Made by a program: the position numbers and the translations under genes. Source: Chara braunii (taxonomy: Eukaryota; Streptophyta; Charophyceae; Charales; Characeae). Taken from it: a stretch of DNA of 21,846 nucleotides. Position 1 is the first letter of the stretch, and every line of letters begins with the position of its first letter. Shown here one piece after another: positions 1 to 8,953 of the stretch. The stretch spans positions 2,558,857-2,580,702 of the forward strand of contig BFEA01000175.1 of the NCBI GenBank assembly GCA_003427395.1, read 5' to 3'. The notes beneath the pieces are model-generated. The model did no database searches, was not told where the DNA came from, and saw nothing but the letters and a program-made list of their open reading frames with translations.

Positions 1-167
1 CCTTCTCCTCCCCTCCTCTTCCTCTCTTCTTCCTCCTCTCTTTCCTCCCCCGTCTTCTCCTTTACCTTTGGTTGTTTACTAAGGCTTTACCGCATGTCAC
101 TGGTTGTTTACTAAGGCTTTACCTTCTCCTCCCCTCCTCTTCCTCTCTTCTTCCTCCTCTCTTTCCT
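1..167. repeat. Pyrimidine-rich direct repeat, period about 121 bp
   Basis: A block of about 46 pyrimidine-rich bases at 1-46 recurs nearly unchanged at 122-167. Between the copies, a 22-base segment beginning GGTTGTTTACTAAGG appears at 69-90 and again at 103-124. The second pyrimidine block leads into a good splice acceptor at 189-190, so the duplication probably lies in an intron and has doubled its polypyrimidine tract. Confidence 0.8.
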
Positions 168-190
168 TCCCAATCATGTCATCCTGTCAG

Positions 191-291
191 GTTTAGGAGC
201 TTCACTGAGATCACCAGATTTGTTTCCTGACCCTTTTCCCCCTTCTTCTGAGTTAGCATTGGTTGATTTGGATTGGTATGGTCAGGAGTAC
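191..291 (+). CDS. Candidate internal exon of an unrecognised + strand gene
   Basis: This 101-nt segment follows a long pyrimidine tract ending in CTGTCAG (acceptor AG at 189-190). It is followed by the near-consensus donor GTGAGTATG at 292. The frame starting at 193 is open throughout (33 codons after two bases that complete a split codon). It reads through SPDLFPDPFPPSSEL to LVDLDWYGQEY and ends on a codon boundary. The composition looks like protein rather than simple sequence, but I recognise no family. The likely 3' partner is the exon at 1335-1432. The phases (this exon ends in phase 0, the next begins with two bases of a split codon) require at least one more exon between them, which I could not place. 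An open frame of this length can occur by chance; the flanking splice sites are the main evidence. Confidence 0.42.
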
Positions 292-409
292 GTGAGTATG
301 GACTGAAAACGGTGACAATTTTGGCTGCTAGGTTAGAGAGGTATATCTGGCGGACTCAAGACAGCCTGAAAAGAGGTGGCAATTTTGTCTTTTGCATTGT
401 AGAAAGAAA

Positions 410-509
410 GAACAAAAAGAGCAGCTGCTCAGTGTTAACCTCCCAGTCTCACCGGGGCAGAACAAAAAGAGCAGCTGCTCAGTGTTAACCTCCCAGTCTC
501 AACGGGGCA
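410..509. repeat. 50-bp tandem duplication, two copies
   Basis: The unit beginning AACAAAAAGAGCAGCTGCTC occurs at 411 and again at 461 with only one or two differences and no spacer. It lies inside the presumed first intron of the left-hand gene. Confidence 0.85.
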
Positions 510-610
510 ATCAATGCTGGCAGTCAGATTTAGGCTTCATGGCAACGAAGCTCCAACCTGCCCTAAGGTACACGATCTTTCCCTACCTCTGGGCTTATTG
601 AGTTCCCATT

Positions 611-703
611 GCTCATCTCTGACTCTTGCCTATTCTTAGGATTAGCATGCCTAATCATGGCATCTTCTCAGTGCCTAAGAATAGGCAAGAGTCAGAAATG
701 AGC
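611..703. repeat. Inverted repeat with 30-bp arms (foldback)
   Basis: The arms at 611-640 and 674-703 are reverse complements with one mismatch. The 33-nt loop carries a second small palindrome, ATTAG-CATGC-CTAAT, at 641-655. The left arm ends in a sequence that also looks like a 3' splice site (CCTATTCTTAG). Nearby, a 19-bp word (CAGTACTAATTGCAATCTT) is repeated at 861 and 883. Confidence 0.85.
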
Positions 704-1081
704 AGCCATGAATAGATGATGATCATACAGAAGATGGGTAGGCTTCGCATATTCTGAACGCATATTCTGGCCGCTGTCAGAAATGAGCTCTGGAAACTCG
801 TATCATAGAGCTCACACAGCATTCTTTTTGATCTTTGAGACAAGTTATTCATAAACAAATCAGTACTAATTGCAATCTTCAGCAGTACTAATTGCAATCT
901 TGGGGAGTAGGTAGGGTCTATATACCAGCTGAGTCTCACATGCCATAAGTTTTGGCTCCTCTCCATCCCAGCAATGTGACAGCGGCCTCCTGTGAAAAGG
1001 CCTGCGACGCTCAAAACAATATACATCAATTCACACACCATTAGTGCACACATGTACTGCATCGCGACATCACACATACCA

Positions 1082-1083
<2 letters not shown>

Positions 1084-1116
<33 letters not shown>

Positions 1117-1117
1117 N

Positions 1118-1195
<78 letters not shown>
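1084..1195. repeat. (CT)n microsatellite with an unresolved base
   Basis: This is an almost pure CT dinucleotide tract of about 110 bp with a single N at 1117, where the assembler could not determine the length or base. Serine-leucine or arginine-glutamate open frames crossing it are products of the repeat and not genes. Confidence 0.97.
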
Positions 1196-1200
<5 letters not shown>

Positions 1201-1334
1201 GTGCATGTGTAAGTAGTAGAAGCGCATGTGTGTGTGCACTATCGCGCATGTACAAATTTGCATCGTTCTGTCAGAAACCTAATGACATCTTTCTTTGTCC
1301 CCTTCCTCTGTACTTTCCCTCCTTTGTCGTGCAG

Positions 1335-1432
1335 GAGAGAAGCATGCGTACATTGCGGAGTATTTAATTAAACTTTTTCCTGGAATTCACCTGAAGTCGT
1401 ACGCGAGGAACTTGTCAATCTCCAAGTCGTAA
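1335..1432 (+). CDS. Candidate terminal exon of the left-hand + strand gene
   Basis: A textbook 3' splice site precedes this segment: about 50 nt of pyrimidines ending TTTGTCGTGCAG, with AG at 1333-1334. After two bases that complete a split codon, the frame from 1337 encodes 31 residues (it includes HAYIAEYLIKLFPG) and stops at TAA 1430-1432. An AATAAA signal lies 165 nt downstream at 1597-1602, which suits a 3' UTR. I do not recognise the protein. On the opposite strand, 1390-1572 is also open (61 codons) and ends in a GTGAAT donor-like site. Both cannot be exons, and I favour the + strand because of the acceptor and the poly(A) signal. RNA reads would settle the choice. Confidence 0.42.
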
Positions 1433-1596
1433 ACAAAGAGTCGCGAATCCAGTTTTTCCATGTCGTCCTCACCTTCAATGCCTGCCAATATACTGACCTG
1501 AATGCCAAACACGAGTTCTTTTAACTTGTTAGCCGCCGCATAATCTCCGTCCTTGTTATTATAGTTCTCCTTTCATAAAGTCATTCAGAATCAATC

Positions 1597-1602
1597 AATA
1601 AA
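1597..1602 (+). promoter_or_regulatory. Possible polyadenylation signal AATAAA
   Basis: A canonical hexamer lies 165 nt after the TAA of the candidate terminal exon. From here to about 2100 the sequence is AT-rich and I see no supported gene. Three diverged repeats of CATGAAGTCATT-like sequence occur at about 1573, 1700 and 1807. Confidence 0.3.
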
Positions 1603-2144
1603 TAATACGGCGTGGATTTGTATCCACGATTCCACATGGATAAATTGGTCGCATTTATCAGTGATTCAGAATTCATGGTTTTTTAACTTTTTTTTTTCTT
1701 CATGAAGTCATCCACACACAATTCATCAGTCTCAGTCACATTAATCTAATTTGTTGAATTTTATTCAGAATTCAATTCAATTAAGCTCGATTAACGGTTT
1801 TCGTGCCATGAAGTCATTTGCAATTAATCAGCTGTCAACAGTGTCAAGCGCATTTTTCTGCCATTATTGTGATCTCTCGTCCAAGGGCATCCTCACATTC
1901 GCACTTTTTTACTTGTTTCCGGATGCAATTGCGGCCAGGTGCATACAGTTCTGGCCGTAATTGCGGTCTGATGCATTCTGGCAAGTGCTAGTGTGAGTAT
2001 GCCCTAATTCATGAGCATTCATCATCATGTCCTGCGATTTCTGAACTTCGAACTTGAAACTGTTGCTACCATTGGTTACCAAAAATAGAGCAGGGTGTTG
2101 TCAAGTTGTTGTTGTTGTTGCTGTTTTTTTTTTTGTTTTTTTTT

Positions 2145-2216
2145 GGATCAGATATTAAACTGATCAGAACAGATACTACGCTTTATCTTACTTAGCCAGA
2201 AGGCCGAGAAAGGTAT
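2145..2216 (-). pseudogene. Truncated U2 snRNA retrocopy
   Basis: Read on the minus strand from 2216, the sequence begins ATACCTTTCTCGGCC, continues with GGCTAAG, then GTAGTATCTGTTCT (the branch-site-pairing region), and then CAGTTTAATATCTGAT. This is the 5' third of U2 snRNA in the correct order. Differences from the conserved sequence include a four-base TAAG insertion after GGCTAAG and several substitutions. The similarity stops after about 70 nt, so the Sm site and stem-loops III and IV are missing. On the minus strand it is followed by an A-rich then (CAA)n tail (2103-2144). A 5' segment joined to an A-rich tail fits a LINE-mobilised retropseudogene better than a working snRNA gene. A U2-headed SINE is the alternative. 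Confidence 0.8.
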
Positions 2217-2280
2217 TGTCACAATTTGTCAGTATTATTTCAGTCAGTACTGTTTCCAGCCTTGGTTACCAACAGTCAGT

Positions 2281-2345
2281 GCATGCACGGATTCGAACCC
2301 GTGCCCTCAGCCTCGAGAGCCGAGTTTTCTTCGCCACTGCAGCCA
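2281..2345 (-). repeat. tRNA-like (SINE head?) remnant with a perfect B box
   Basis: On the minus strand, 2299-2289 reads GGTTCGAATCC, a perfect Pol III B box, within an arm that pairs as GCACGG/CCGTGC. A stem-like block CTCGGCTCTCGAGG lies 5' of it, and an imperfect A-box-like TGGCGAAG lies further upstream. It does not fold as a complete canonical tRNA (the T loop is one base too long), so a tRNA-derived SINE remnant or tRNA pseudogene is more likely. The block CTCAG..TC.AGAGCCGAG recurs at 3267-3284. Confidence 0.5.
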
Positions 2346-2399
2346 TGGCAAGGTGTAAAAAAAAAAAGTGGAACCATACCAGTCGTGATATCCTTCCCC

Positions 2400-3235
2400 C
2401 CCCCTCCGTCGCTGTAGTGACCTTACCATACACCACACACACACACCGCACCACACAGGCACGTGTCGCACACTACCGTAACTCGATCAAGCACATGACC
2501 TCAAACCACGAGAGGGGCACACAGCTCCCTCCACAATATCCACAACCCGCCCACACCACACCCTGAGATCGCGAGATAACCACACTCTCTGAACAATGGC
2601 ACGCACAAAGGAACCACCGACCGCTTTGGCCACAGTCGGATGCCACCGGCCGCCCAAAACGTATCAAAAGTGAAGTGCACCGCCTCATCTCTGCATCGAG
2701 AAACGCGAGTCAAGAGAGAAACGAATGCACCTCGCATCCAACAGGCTCGGACGGACCGAAAGCCTCCACCTGTGCACGTGGTCGCAAAAGGAACACCCCT
2801 TCCCCCCTGGATCCACATGCACCTGTTGCCGTGGGCACCACCAACAGAACTCAACGCAGGCGAAACGCAAGAGACAGAGGACGATAGCCTTCATAGCCCA
2901 CAACCTAAACACAGCGGAACCGCAACACAACACGATCCGTCACGATGTGCAGCATACCGAGACCACAGCATGGGGGACATGACAGGCACAAGCGCGCATT
3001 CCAACAAGTCGGGCAGATGATGGGCCCAAGCTCGTGACGCCGTCGGCGGATGCATCACACATCCCACAAGTCTCCACCCTCGCATATGGTAAGCAGCGGA
3101 TGCAGGGCCGAGGCCACCTGCCACACTAGGGCGAGGGGGGCGGGGGTTAGCAGACCCCCCACGGCCACCAATCCCTGGTACAATTTCCAGGCTGGTTACC
3201 GGGCTTGTGTACAGTGGAGCCTTGGACCTCCTCCA
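2400..3235. other. GC-rich stretch with no supported gene
   Basis: Several short open frames overlap here on both strands, but none shows a recognisable motif or consistent coding character. GC-rich DNA leaves frames open by chance. One strong-looking donor (ATG|GTAAGC at about 3083) follows an open frame that reads DDGPKLVTPSADASHIPQV, but its upstream acceptor is poor. I record it only as a possible exon. Confidence 0.3.
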
Positions 3236-3239
3236 TGCA

Positions 3240-3292
3240 TGCATGCACCGATTCGGATGGGCGCACTCAGTCTCAAGAGCCGAGTGTCGTGA
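3240..3292 (-). repeat. Second, more decayed tRNA-like remnant
   Basis: This segment shares GCATGCAC and the CTCAG-TCTCAAGAGC-CGAG block with the remnant at 2281-2345, in the same orientation and order. The B box has decayed to CATCCGAATCGG. It appears to be another member of the same dispersed family. Confidence 0.4.
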
Positions 3293-3616
3293 TCACACTA
3301 TATTTGAATTTCCGTGTTCGGGTTGGGAGTGAAGTTGTAAATACTAAACCGATCCTGCTTGTTGGGAAGAATAGCTGACAGTGTACAGAATTTTATTTTG
3401 TTTTCCCAACTAATATAGTAGCAAATGAAAACTTGAAAAGTCATCAAACTGAAAACAACTTAGAAAATTCCCACTCCGTCCCGATGCCCGTACAAAAGAG
3501 ACAGAGTTGAAAGACTTCCCAACTCCAAAAAGAAGCTAGGCTCTGACAGAAATTTGCGCAAACCAAAAGCCTGCTGCAGTTTGCATTGCAATGATGCAAT
3601 CAGCCGCCCGAAGAGG

Positions 3617-3727
3617 GTACGTTCTTCCCCCGAATACAATGTCCGGTCTTTATAGCTGTATGTGCGGCATCTTTCAGTCTAGATACAGCTATAATGACCG
3701 TACCTTGTATTTGGGGGAAGAAGGTAG
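3617..3727. mobile_element. Foldback MITE-like element or hairpin, copy 1
   Basis: The two halves are reverse complements over about 45 bp per arm (left arm GTACGTTCTTCCCCCGAATA, right arm ending GGGGGAAGAAGGTAG). The short loop contains ATCTTTCAGT. A second copy lies at 5503-5613 with the same arms and loop. It encodes no protein. It could be a non-autonomous DNA transposon consisting mainly of terminal inverted repeats, or a small-RNA precursor hairpin. I see no clear target-site duplication. Confidence 0.75.
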
Positions 3728-4059
3728 GGGTGTTATGATTCTGGTTGTACGTTGCCTGAAGGCCAACACTCACTCACATAAACTTCTGCACATGCCCATA
3801 CACACACAGAAGGAAGGGGAGAGGATAGGAGTATCACACCGCACAGGGAGAGATAAACACAGCGGAAGACTTGTCCATGCGATATGACAGGGTACACTGA
3901 AAGTGCAATTCACTCCGTTCAATCCTCACAACCAGTCATAGAGAAAAGCCGAGCAGATCACATCCAGGAAACAATGAAACGATGATAGTCCAAACACAGT
4001 TTCACACTGTTTATTAAACTCAGAGTCTCGAAATGTCAGGGTCACTCCAGAACTACAGT

Positions 4060-4171
4060 GCGCTGCTCAGAATTGAGCAGCGCTTCACTCTTCAACCCTG
4101 ATTAACCCCCGGAACACCCCCTGAGCCCTGAAACATCAAGCGCTGCCCAAATACAGACTCCTAGGGGCAGC
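4060..4171. other. Cluster of short GC-rich hairpins
   Basis: A perfect 10-bp stem with a 4-nt loop (GCGCTGCTCA / TGAGCAGCGC) lies at 4060-4083. A second stem, GCGCTGCC...GGCAGCGC, lies at about 4140-4171. The surrounding 3990-4620 holds no supported gene; short open frames on both strands look like chance. Downstream, 4640-4900 is rich in small palindromes and short direct repeats (for example CGGCCTCT twice and GGCTATA twice) and also has no visible gene. Confidence 0.5.
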
Positions 4172-5374
4172 GCCACCCTGAAACAGGCCTCTGAGGCCAA
4201 GCGCCACTCAGAGGATGAAGAAGAAGACCAGCGCTACAGTATCTGATGATGACGAAGTGTCGAGAGGCTTCCCGGGTGGAAGCCTGCAGCAGCGCCACCA
4301 AACCCTGACAAGATGACCTCTGAGATGAAGAGCTGCAGCTATGGCTGCAGCGCAAACCCTCTGGGACCCCACTCCGGAGGAGGGTCCAGCAGGGCACCAA
4401 TCTCACTCGCCTCCAGCAGACCTCAATAACCCAGGCCTTTGTCAGCCCCTACGTGCCGGCAGAGTACAGCATAGGTCCCAGCTATGGCCTGTGCTCCGAA
4501 GGTCTGGCTATGCCCGTCTCCACTCCATGCTGAGCCGTCACCACTTCCGGTTCACACGTAGCGCAGCAGCGATGTGCACGGTACCAACTGCCAAAAGCCC
4601 TAAACCGATGTGCCCATCCTACTTCTAGCCTACACCGACCTAGACCGGACTGACTGACCGACCGGTACCGTATCTGTTTCGGCCTCTCGGCCTCTACCGG
4701 ACCCGGCTATAGGCTATAGGACCGTCTATACGGATAGGCCCTTAGGGCCTGTCTGTACTACTGGTAGCCCGGGCCTGCTAAACGCAGTTAGGTAGCTGTA
4801 GGGAATCCGGTTAGTGCCGGGCCTGTATTTTCCCGGAATTGCAGATATGTCCCTCACGATTTTCCCTCACAGGTAGGTCTCTCGGTTAGCCCTCAGCCAA
4901 ACAAAATTACGAATCTGCCCTACCTATAGTACAGCCTCGACAGAGAGAGGCTACAGGCACTCAGAAAACAGCAAGTCATTGCAGGGCCGTGATCTGCGGT
5001 TCTTGCCAGGACATTTGCCCCGCCAAGGTTGTTAACAAATGCTGAAAAGAACCGTCAACCCCCACCAGTATATGCCCCCATGCAACTTGAGAGAATGAGA
5101 GGTTCTCTCTCTCTCTCTGAAAAGTTCGGAGGCTCGAGGCAACTGGACCAAAATGGCTGGTGCTGGCACCCAAAACAAAAACAAAAGCACTGCGCTGGCG
5201 TTTCGCCAAAGCTTGGCGCCCAGTGGGAAATCCGCCTCGTACAAAAGAGGCTCGGATGTACTGCTGGTTTACAACTTTACACCGCCAGTTCGCTCGAGCC
5301 TAAGTTGACCAAGGTGCCTTCCAAGCCTCGTGAACCTGCGACTGCACCTTCTTGAAATGGTCTGCCAACTTTTT

Positions 5375-5443
5375 GCTTCCGTCCCAGGCCCGAAGCCAAG
5401 TGGTCTCCCACTTTGGCTTCCGGCCCAGGCCCGAAGCCAAGTG
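5375..5443. repeat. Direct repeat, period 41 bp, two copies
   Basis: A 28-base segment beginning GCTTCCGTCCCAGGCCC at 5375 is repeated at 5416 with one difference. The spacer between the copies also contains an inverted fragment of the same words (CACTTTGGCTTCC). Confidence 0.8.
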
Positions 5444-5502
5444 CTCTTGCCGCATATACCAATAAGAACACTACTTAGGTTCAAGTGAACTGGTGGGCAA
5501 GC

Positions 5503-5613
5503 CTACCTTCTTCCCCCGAATACAACATATGGTCATTATAGCTGTATTTGAGGAATCTTTCAGTCCAGATAAAGCTATAATGACCGTACGTTGTATTCCG
5601 GGGAAGAAGGTAG
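5503..5613. mobile_element. Foldback MITE-like element or hairpin, copy 2
   Basis: This has the same structure and length (111 bp) as the element at 3617-3727. The arms are CTACCTTCTTCCCCCGAATA and its complement at the right end (GGGGAAGAAGGTAG), and the loop again contains ATCTTTCAGTC. The arms still pair almost perfectly, with paired differences from copy 1 near the tips. This suggests either a recent origin or maintenance of pairing. Confidence 0.78.
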
Positions 5614-5678
5614 TTTTTCAACACTGGCTGCTGAAGAGGCTAAGACTTCAAATTTCAAAACCTTTGACAAAAAAAGGT

Positions 5679-5953
5679 TAAACCACCAGAATGGGGACCC
5701 CTCCACCAAAACTCACGGGGCCTATTTGGAGGCCAAACTTCCTTCCAATGTATTGGCCTGGTGGCGACTGGTTCGATTCCTTCGGGATCGGCAAATTCTA
5801 CGTCCGGCAAATTAGTGGGGTCACTCGGCTGGTGGTTTTTAAGCCACCAGAACCTACCATGTTTTTAGGCGTTAACAAATCGGCCTCCCGTGTAGGTCTG
5901 TATTCATTCGCGTCAGAGGGGGCTTAAGAACCCGGCAGGTACTGGTGGTTTAA
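5679..5953. mobile_element. Two adjoining TTAA-bounded repeats with ACCACCAG ends
   Basis: TTAA tetranucleotides occur at 5679-5682, 5839-5842 and 5950-5953. Each is flanked inward by ACCACCAG or GCCACCAG or the complement, so two units (5683-5838 and 5843-5949) appear to share the middle TTAA. The right end GGTACTGGTGGT-TTAA-GCC matches 21536-21554, and similar ends occur at 17513, 17668 and 19568. TTAA flanks recall piggyBac-type target sites, but no transposase is visible and the terminal repeats are short, so the class is uncertain. Confidence 0.5.
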
Positions 5954-6176
5954 GCCTTAAACTCTCCTATGCTTGAGACGTGAAGTTTATACTGTTGCCA
6001 GTCCCTAGTTACATGCAGAATGAAGCTAATTAGGAAAGTATTCCAGAATACCTGTCTCAGCGAGACAGAGAAACAAACAGTCAGAGAGCGCTAGCGCCGA
6101 ACCGGTGAGCGCCTCCTCAATGCGTTAAGTCCGTCCATGAACTGTCGCGGCAACTCGCTTCCCGCGGGAAACTGCC

Positions 6177-6198
6177 ACGCGCGCGGCTCCGCGCGCGT
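6177..6198. other. Perfect 10-bp GC hairpin
   Basis: ACGCGCGCGG and CCGCGCGCGT are separated by two bases. The surrounding 5960-6300 holds no supported gene. Confidence 0.6.
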
Positions 6199-6304
6199 CT
6201 GCCATCCAAATTCGAATCCGCCAAGGTGGTAGGCTAGGGGGAGAACGAGCGACGTCACGTCACGCCACGCCTCCGGGTGCGGCCACCCCGGGTGAGGAAA
6301 CGGG

Positions 6305-6440
6305 CCGTTGAGCACAAGGAAGAAAGAGGGAGAAGGAGGAGGAGGAGGAGAAGAGGAACAAGAGCTCCAGGGAAGGAGGGGGAGAAGGGGAGAAGAGGGA
6401 GAAAGGAAGTCCCCGGAAGAAGAAAAGACAAAGGAAGCAA
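6305..6440. repeat. Purine-rich low-complexity tract
   Basis: On the + strand this stretch is almost entirely A and G (GGAGGAGGAGGAGG-like runs). It gives spurious glutamate/arginine-rich frames on + and leucine/proline/serine-rich frames on -. A short candidate exon, 6555-6608 (acceptor TTACCAG, donor AAAG|GTAAGATC, frame containing ISAPSSIARFELALNHK), lies downstream; its pyrimidine tract is poor and I do not call it separately. From 6610 to about 7540 I see no gene; part of it may be the LINE leader. Confidence 0.6.
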
Positions 6441-7040
6441 GAAGGGCGACTAAAACTGGGTGGCGCACAAATCTTACCTACAATAGGAGAAGGGCAAGCA
6501 AAGAGGGTACGCGCAAAGAATCATCACAAGCGGACAGGGATAAAGGCTTACCAGTCATTTCTGCACCATCAAGTATCGCAAGGTTTGAGCTGGCCCTGAA
6601 CCACAAAGGTAAGATCGAAAGACCTGTCCATCGACCCCTTCGCACGCAAGGGACACAAGGAAGAAGACGTCACAACAAACGAAAGGACAACACTCAAGAG
6701 GAGAGGAATGATGGATCTTCGAACTACGGAACAAGGGGAATAAGGGCGTCGCCACTACTACTATGCGATAGCCCTATGTTAGGAACGTAGACATGACACA
6801 AAATCCCGCGTTTCGGCGGCAATAACCCTGTCCCGGAGCGCGATAGGATCAGGACAAAGCATCAGCCCAGACACAAGAGGTAAAAATAGGAGTCGAAGTC
6901 GGCCATCATTAGAAACAGGATTACAGTAGCAAGGCTGACGCCCCTCTTCCCGCCCCTACTCGTCTCCAACCCGCCGAAAGAAACGAAGCCTAGCAGGCCC
7001 AAAGGTAGCCGGAACACGCGGTCCCGCCCACCCCCTAACG

Positions 7041-7080
7041 CTCGCCCCCGCTCGCCCCCGCTCGCCCCCGCTCGCCCCCA
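7041..7080. repeat. 10-bp minisatellite CTCGCCCCCG, four copies
   Basis: Four head-to-tail copies are present, the last with one change. They sit in C-rich DNA just upstream of the LINE coding region. On the minus strand the G runs could form a quadruplex. Confidence 0.85.
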
Positions 7081-7788
7081 CCAATCTCCCCTAGCCCCCT
7101 CACCTCCAGGACAACCTAACTCTCGTGTTTTCCGCACCGCCCACCCGCGCACTCCGCCCACAGCAATCCGCCGGCTTCCATCCCCCTCCCACACCCTCCT
7201 TTCCTCGTTTGCAATCCCATCACCACTCATCGAAGCTTGAGAGTCCTGTTAGGTCCACACAAGTAGAGGGAGACCAAATGTTTCGGTTACTCACTCAAGT
7301 TTCCCTCCTACTTACCTTTCTTTTAATTACTGACGGATTGCCCTGATATGTCATCAAACTGAACATAGCACGCTGGTTTAGGTTATTTATTTATCTAATT
7401 ACCTTAATTATTATTTTTATTAATTATCACGTAAAATAGTCGGTCTTAGTCGGTCTTAGTTGTCATTCGAGCTCTTATTAATCCGCTCTTCGATCGCACC
7501 GCCACATCAGACATCCCAATCCAATCGTCCAGGGGCTGGGTACTTTGAAGAGAACCTACCCCAAATACCTTCTCTTTCGACCCCGGACCGCCATCCCATC
7601 CACGCTATCGCCCCTCTACCTCCGCCCAAACCAACACCCCCCATCCACACCCTCCCTCCCCGACCACCATCATCCCACCTATGCCTCTTGCTTACCGACC
7701 AGTCTCGGTACCCCACTATCCGGTACAAGTCCCGCCCCCCACCCCCGACCGGCAAAGCTAACCCCCCCACCTGCCTATTTATTGGAGG

Positions 7789-8911
7789 ATGGCGATCTCT
7801 TACCTCCAAGCGCCCAGGAGGGCACTGTCGCAACAGGATCTACCCCAAGCAGATTCCAATTCAGGCCCAAGGAATCCGACAGCTCAGACTCCAACGGCCT
7901 CAACCCACTCGTCTGCCCAAGGAACGCAGAGAACCACAACAACATACAAATCTTTGGGACAAAGGGCGTTAGACTTTCTGATGAGCAAGACAAAGATTAA
8001 GGCGGAAATAACTAAAACAAAAGAAACAATCAAAGACGGAAATGGCCAGGAAGTTGAAGTCGAAGTGTGGGAGTACCCCAAGCAGGATCTACAATTGCTC
8101 AATGAAGTTTAAGAAAAGCATGCGGTGCTCTTCAATTTCACGAACAAAAACAGGGATTTACCCCTGAATGAAAAAAGGAAATGGGTGATGGACAAGCTCA
8201 AGGAAATGGAAAGCATACCTGGCACAGATCCGGACGTCTCCTACCACAAAAGAGGTAGGTACACAGTCATGATTTTATGCGTCGATCCCACTTATGCCCA
8301 ATTCCTGATTTCCCTGGGTGCACTAAAGTGCAAAGGCTCGGTAGTCACAATCCAGAGATGGAAACCTCCCAGGCAACCTCAGGCAGAAGCTTCCAGACAT
8401 AGGCAGGCGATGCTCCGGAACCACTTCTGGGTGCAGTTTGACAACCAGTCCGAAGGAATGCACAGCTTCATCCAAAAAAGGCTGCAGGAAGAATTTCCCA
8501 ATAACCCCATCATAGACTGGCTACCAGCCAAACCGGACTTCATGGCACCCAACCATGACTTGAGAGTAGGCATGCCTCGAGGTATCCTCAGGCACGACGC
8601 CAAGTTTCCCAGACACGTGGATCTTTCGGAAGAATGGTCAGCGCATCACAATCTTCATCTCCACCACAACGAACCCCTATTGTTTTCGCTGCAGAAAAAA
8701 GGGACACTTGGGCATGCACTGTCTGCAGATGGGAGAAAAGGGAAGAAAGACAGTTCTCAGACAACCAATGTTAGTTGAATGCGATGTCAAACCAGGGGTA
8801 TGGTACATCAACGATGCTCAGTTCAGGGGATGGATTTTCGACGATAACCTCGAAAATCCCAAGTGGATTTGGGTCCTCCAGCGGGAACCCAAGTTCAAAC
8901 CAGACATCTAA
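7789..8911 (+). pseudogene. LINE ORF1: nucleic-acid-binding protein with CCHC knuckle (broken)
   Basis: ORF1 proteins bind the element's RNA and form the retrotransposition particle. The frame from 7789 is open to a TAA at 8110-8112. It resumes in the same frame (KHAVLFNFTNKNRDLPLNEK and onward), with a globular region ending in VVTIQRWKPP reminiscent of the N-terminal domain of plant and algal LINE ORF1 proteins. Near 8640 the coding frame shifts by one. The shifted frame holds CFRCRKKGHLGMHC (8681-8722), an exact CX2CX4HX4C zinc knuckle, and runs to TAA 8909-8911. I place the start at 7789 only because that frame joins the conserved part; the true start may be further upstream in the proline-rich leader. 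At least one nonsense change and one frameshift disable it. Confidence 0.8.
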
Positions 8912-8953
8912 CCCCCCTACGGCAGCAGATGAAGGTCTGTAGGAGCCAAGCGA

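Noticed and set aside
655-1263. Long arginine-glutamate or serine-leucine open frames
   Set aside because: They are translations of the (CT)n microsatellite and its flanks; the same applies to frames through the (GA)n tract at 19264-19354.
1390-1572. 61-codon open frame on the minus strand (contains DYAAANKLKELVFG) with a donor-like end
   Set aside because: It overlaps the + strand candidate exon antisense and lacks a good acceptor. The + strand has a textbook acceptor and a poly(A) signal. It is kept only as an alternative.
2281-2345. Functional tRNA gene
   Set aside because: The anticodon arm and T loop do not have canonical lengths and no acceptor stem pairs; only the B box is good.
2640-3020. 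126-codon frame on + and overlapping frames on -
   Set aside because: The GC-rich DNA is open in several frames at once, with no motif and no convincing splice or start context.
5213-5232. TTGGCGCCCAGTGGG, resembling an LTR primer-binding site
   Set aside because: No LTR, polypurine tract or gag-pol coding sequence is found nearby; the match is short and probably chance.
6308-6790. 160-residue charged open frame
   Set aside because: It starts in a low-complexity purine tract, has no recognisable domain, and the opposite strand is open as well. At most, 6555-6608 could be an exon.
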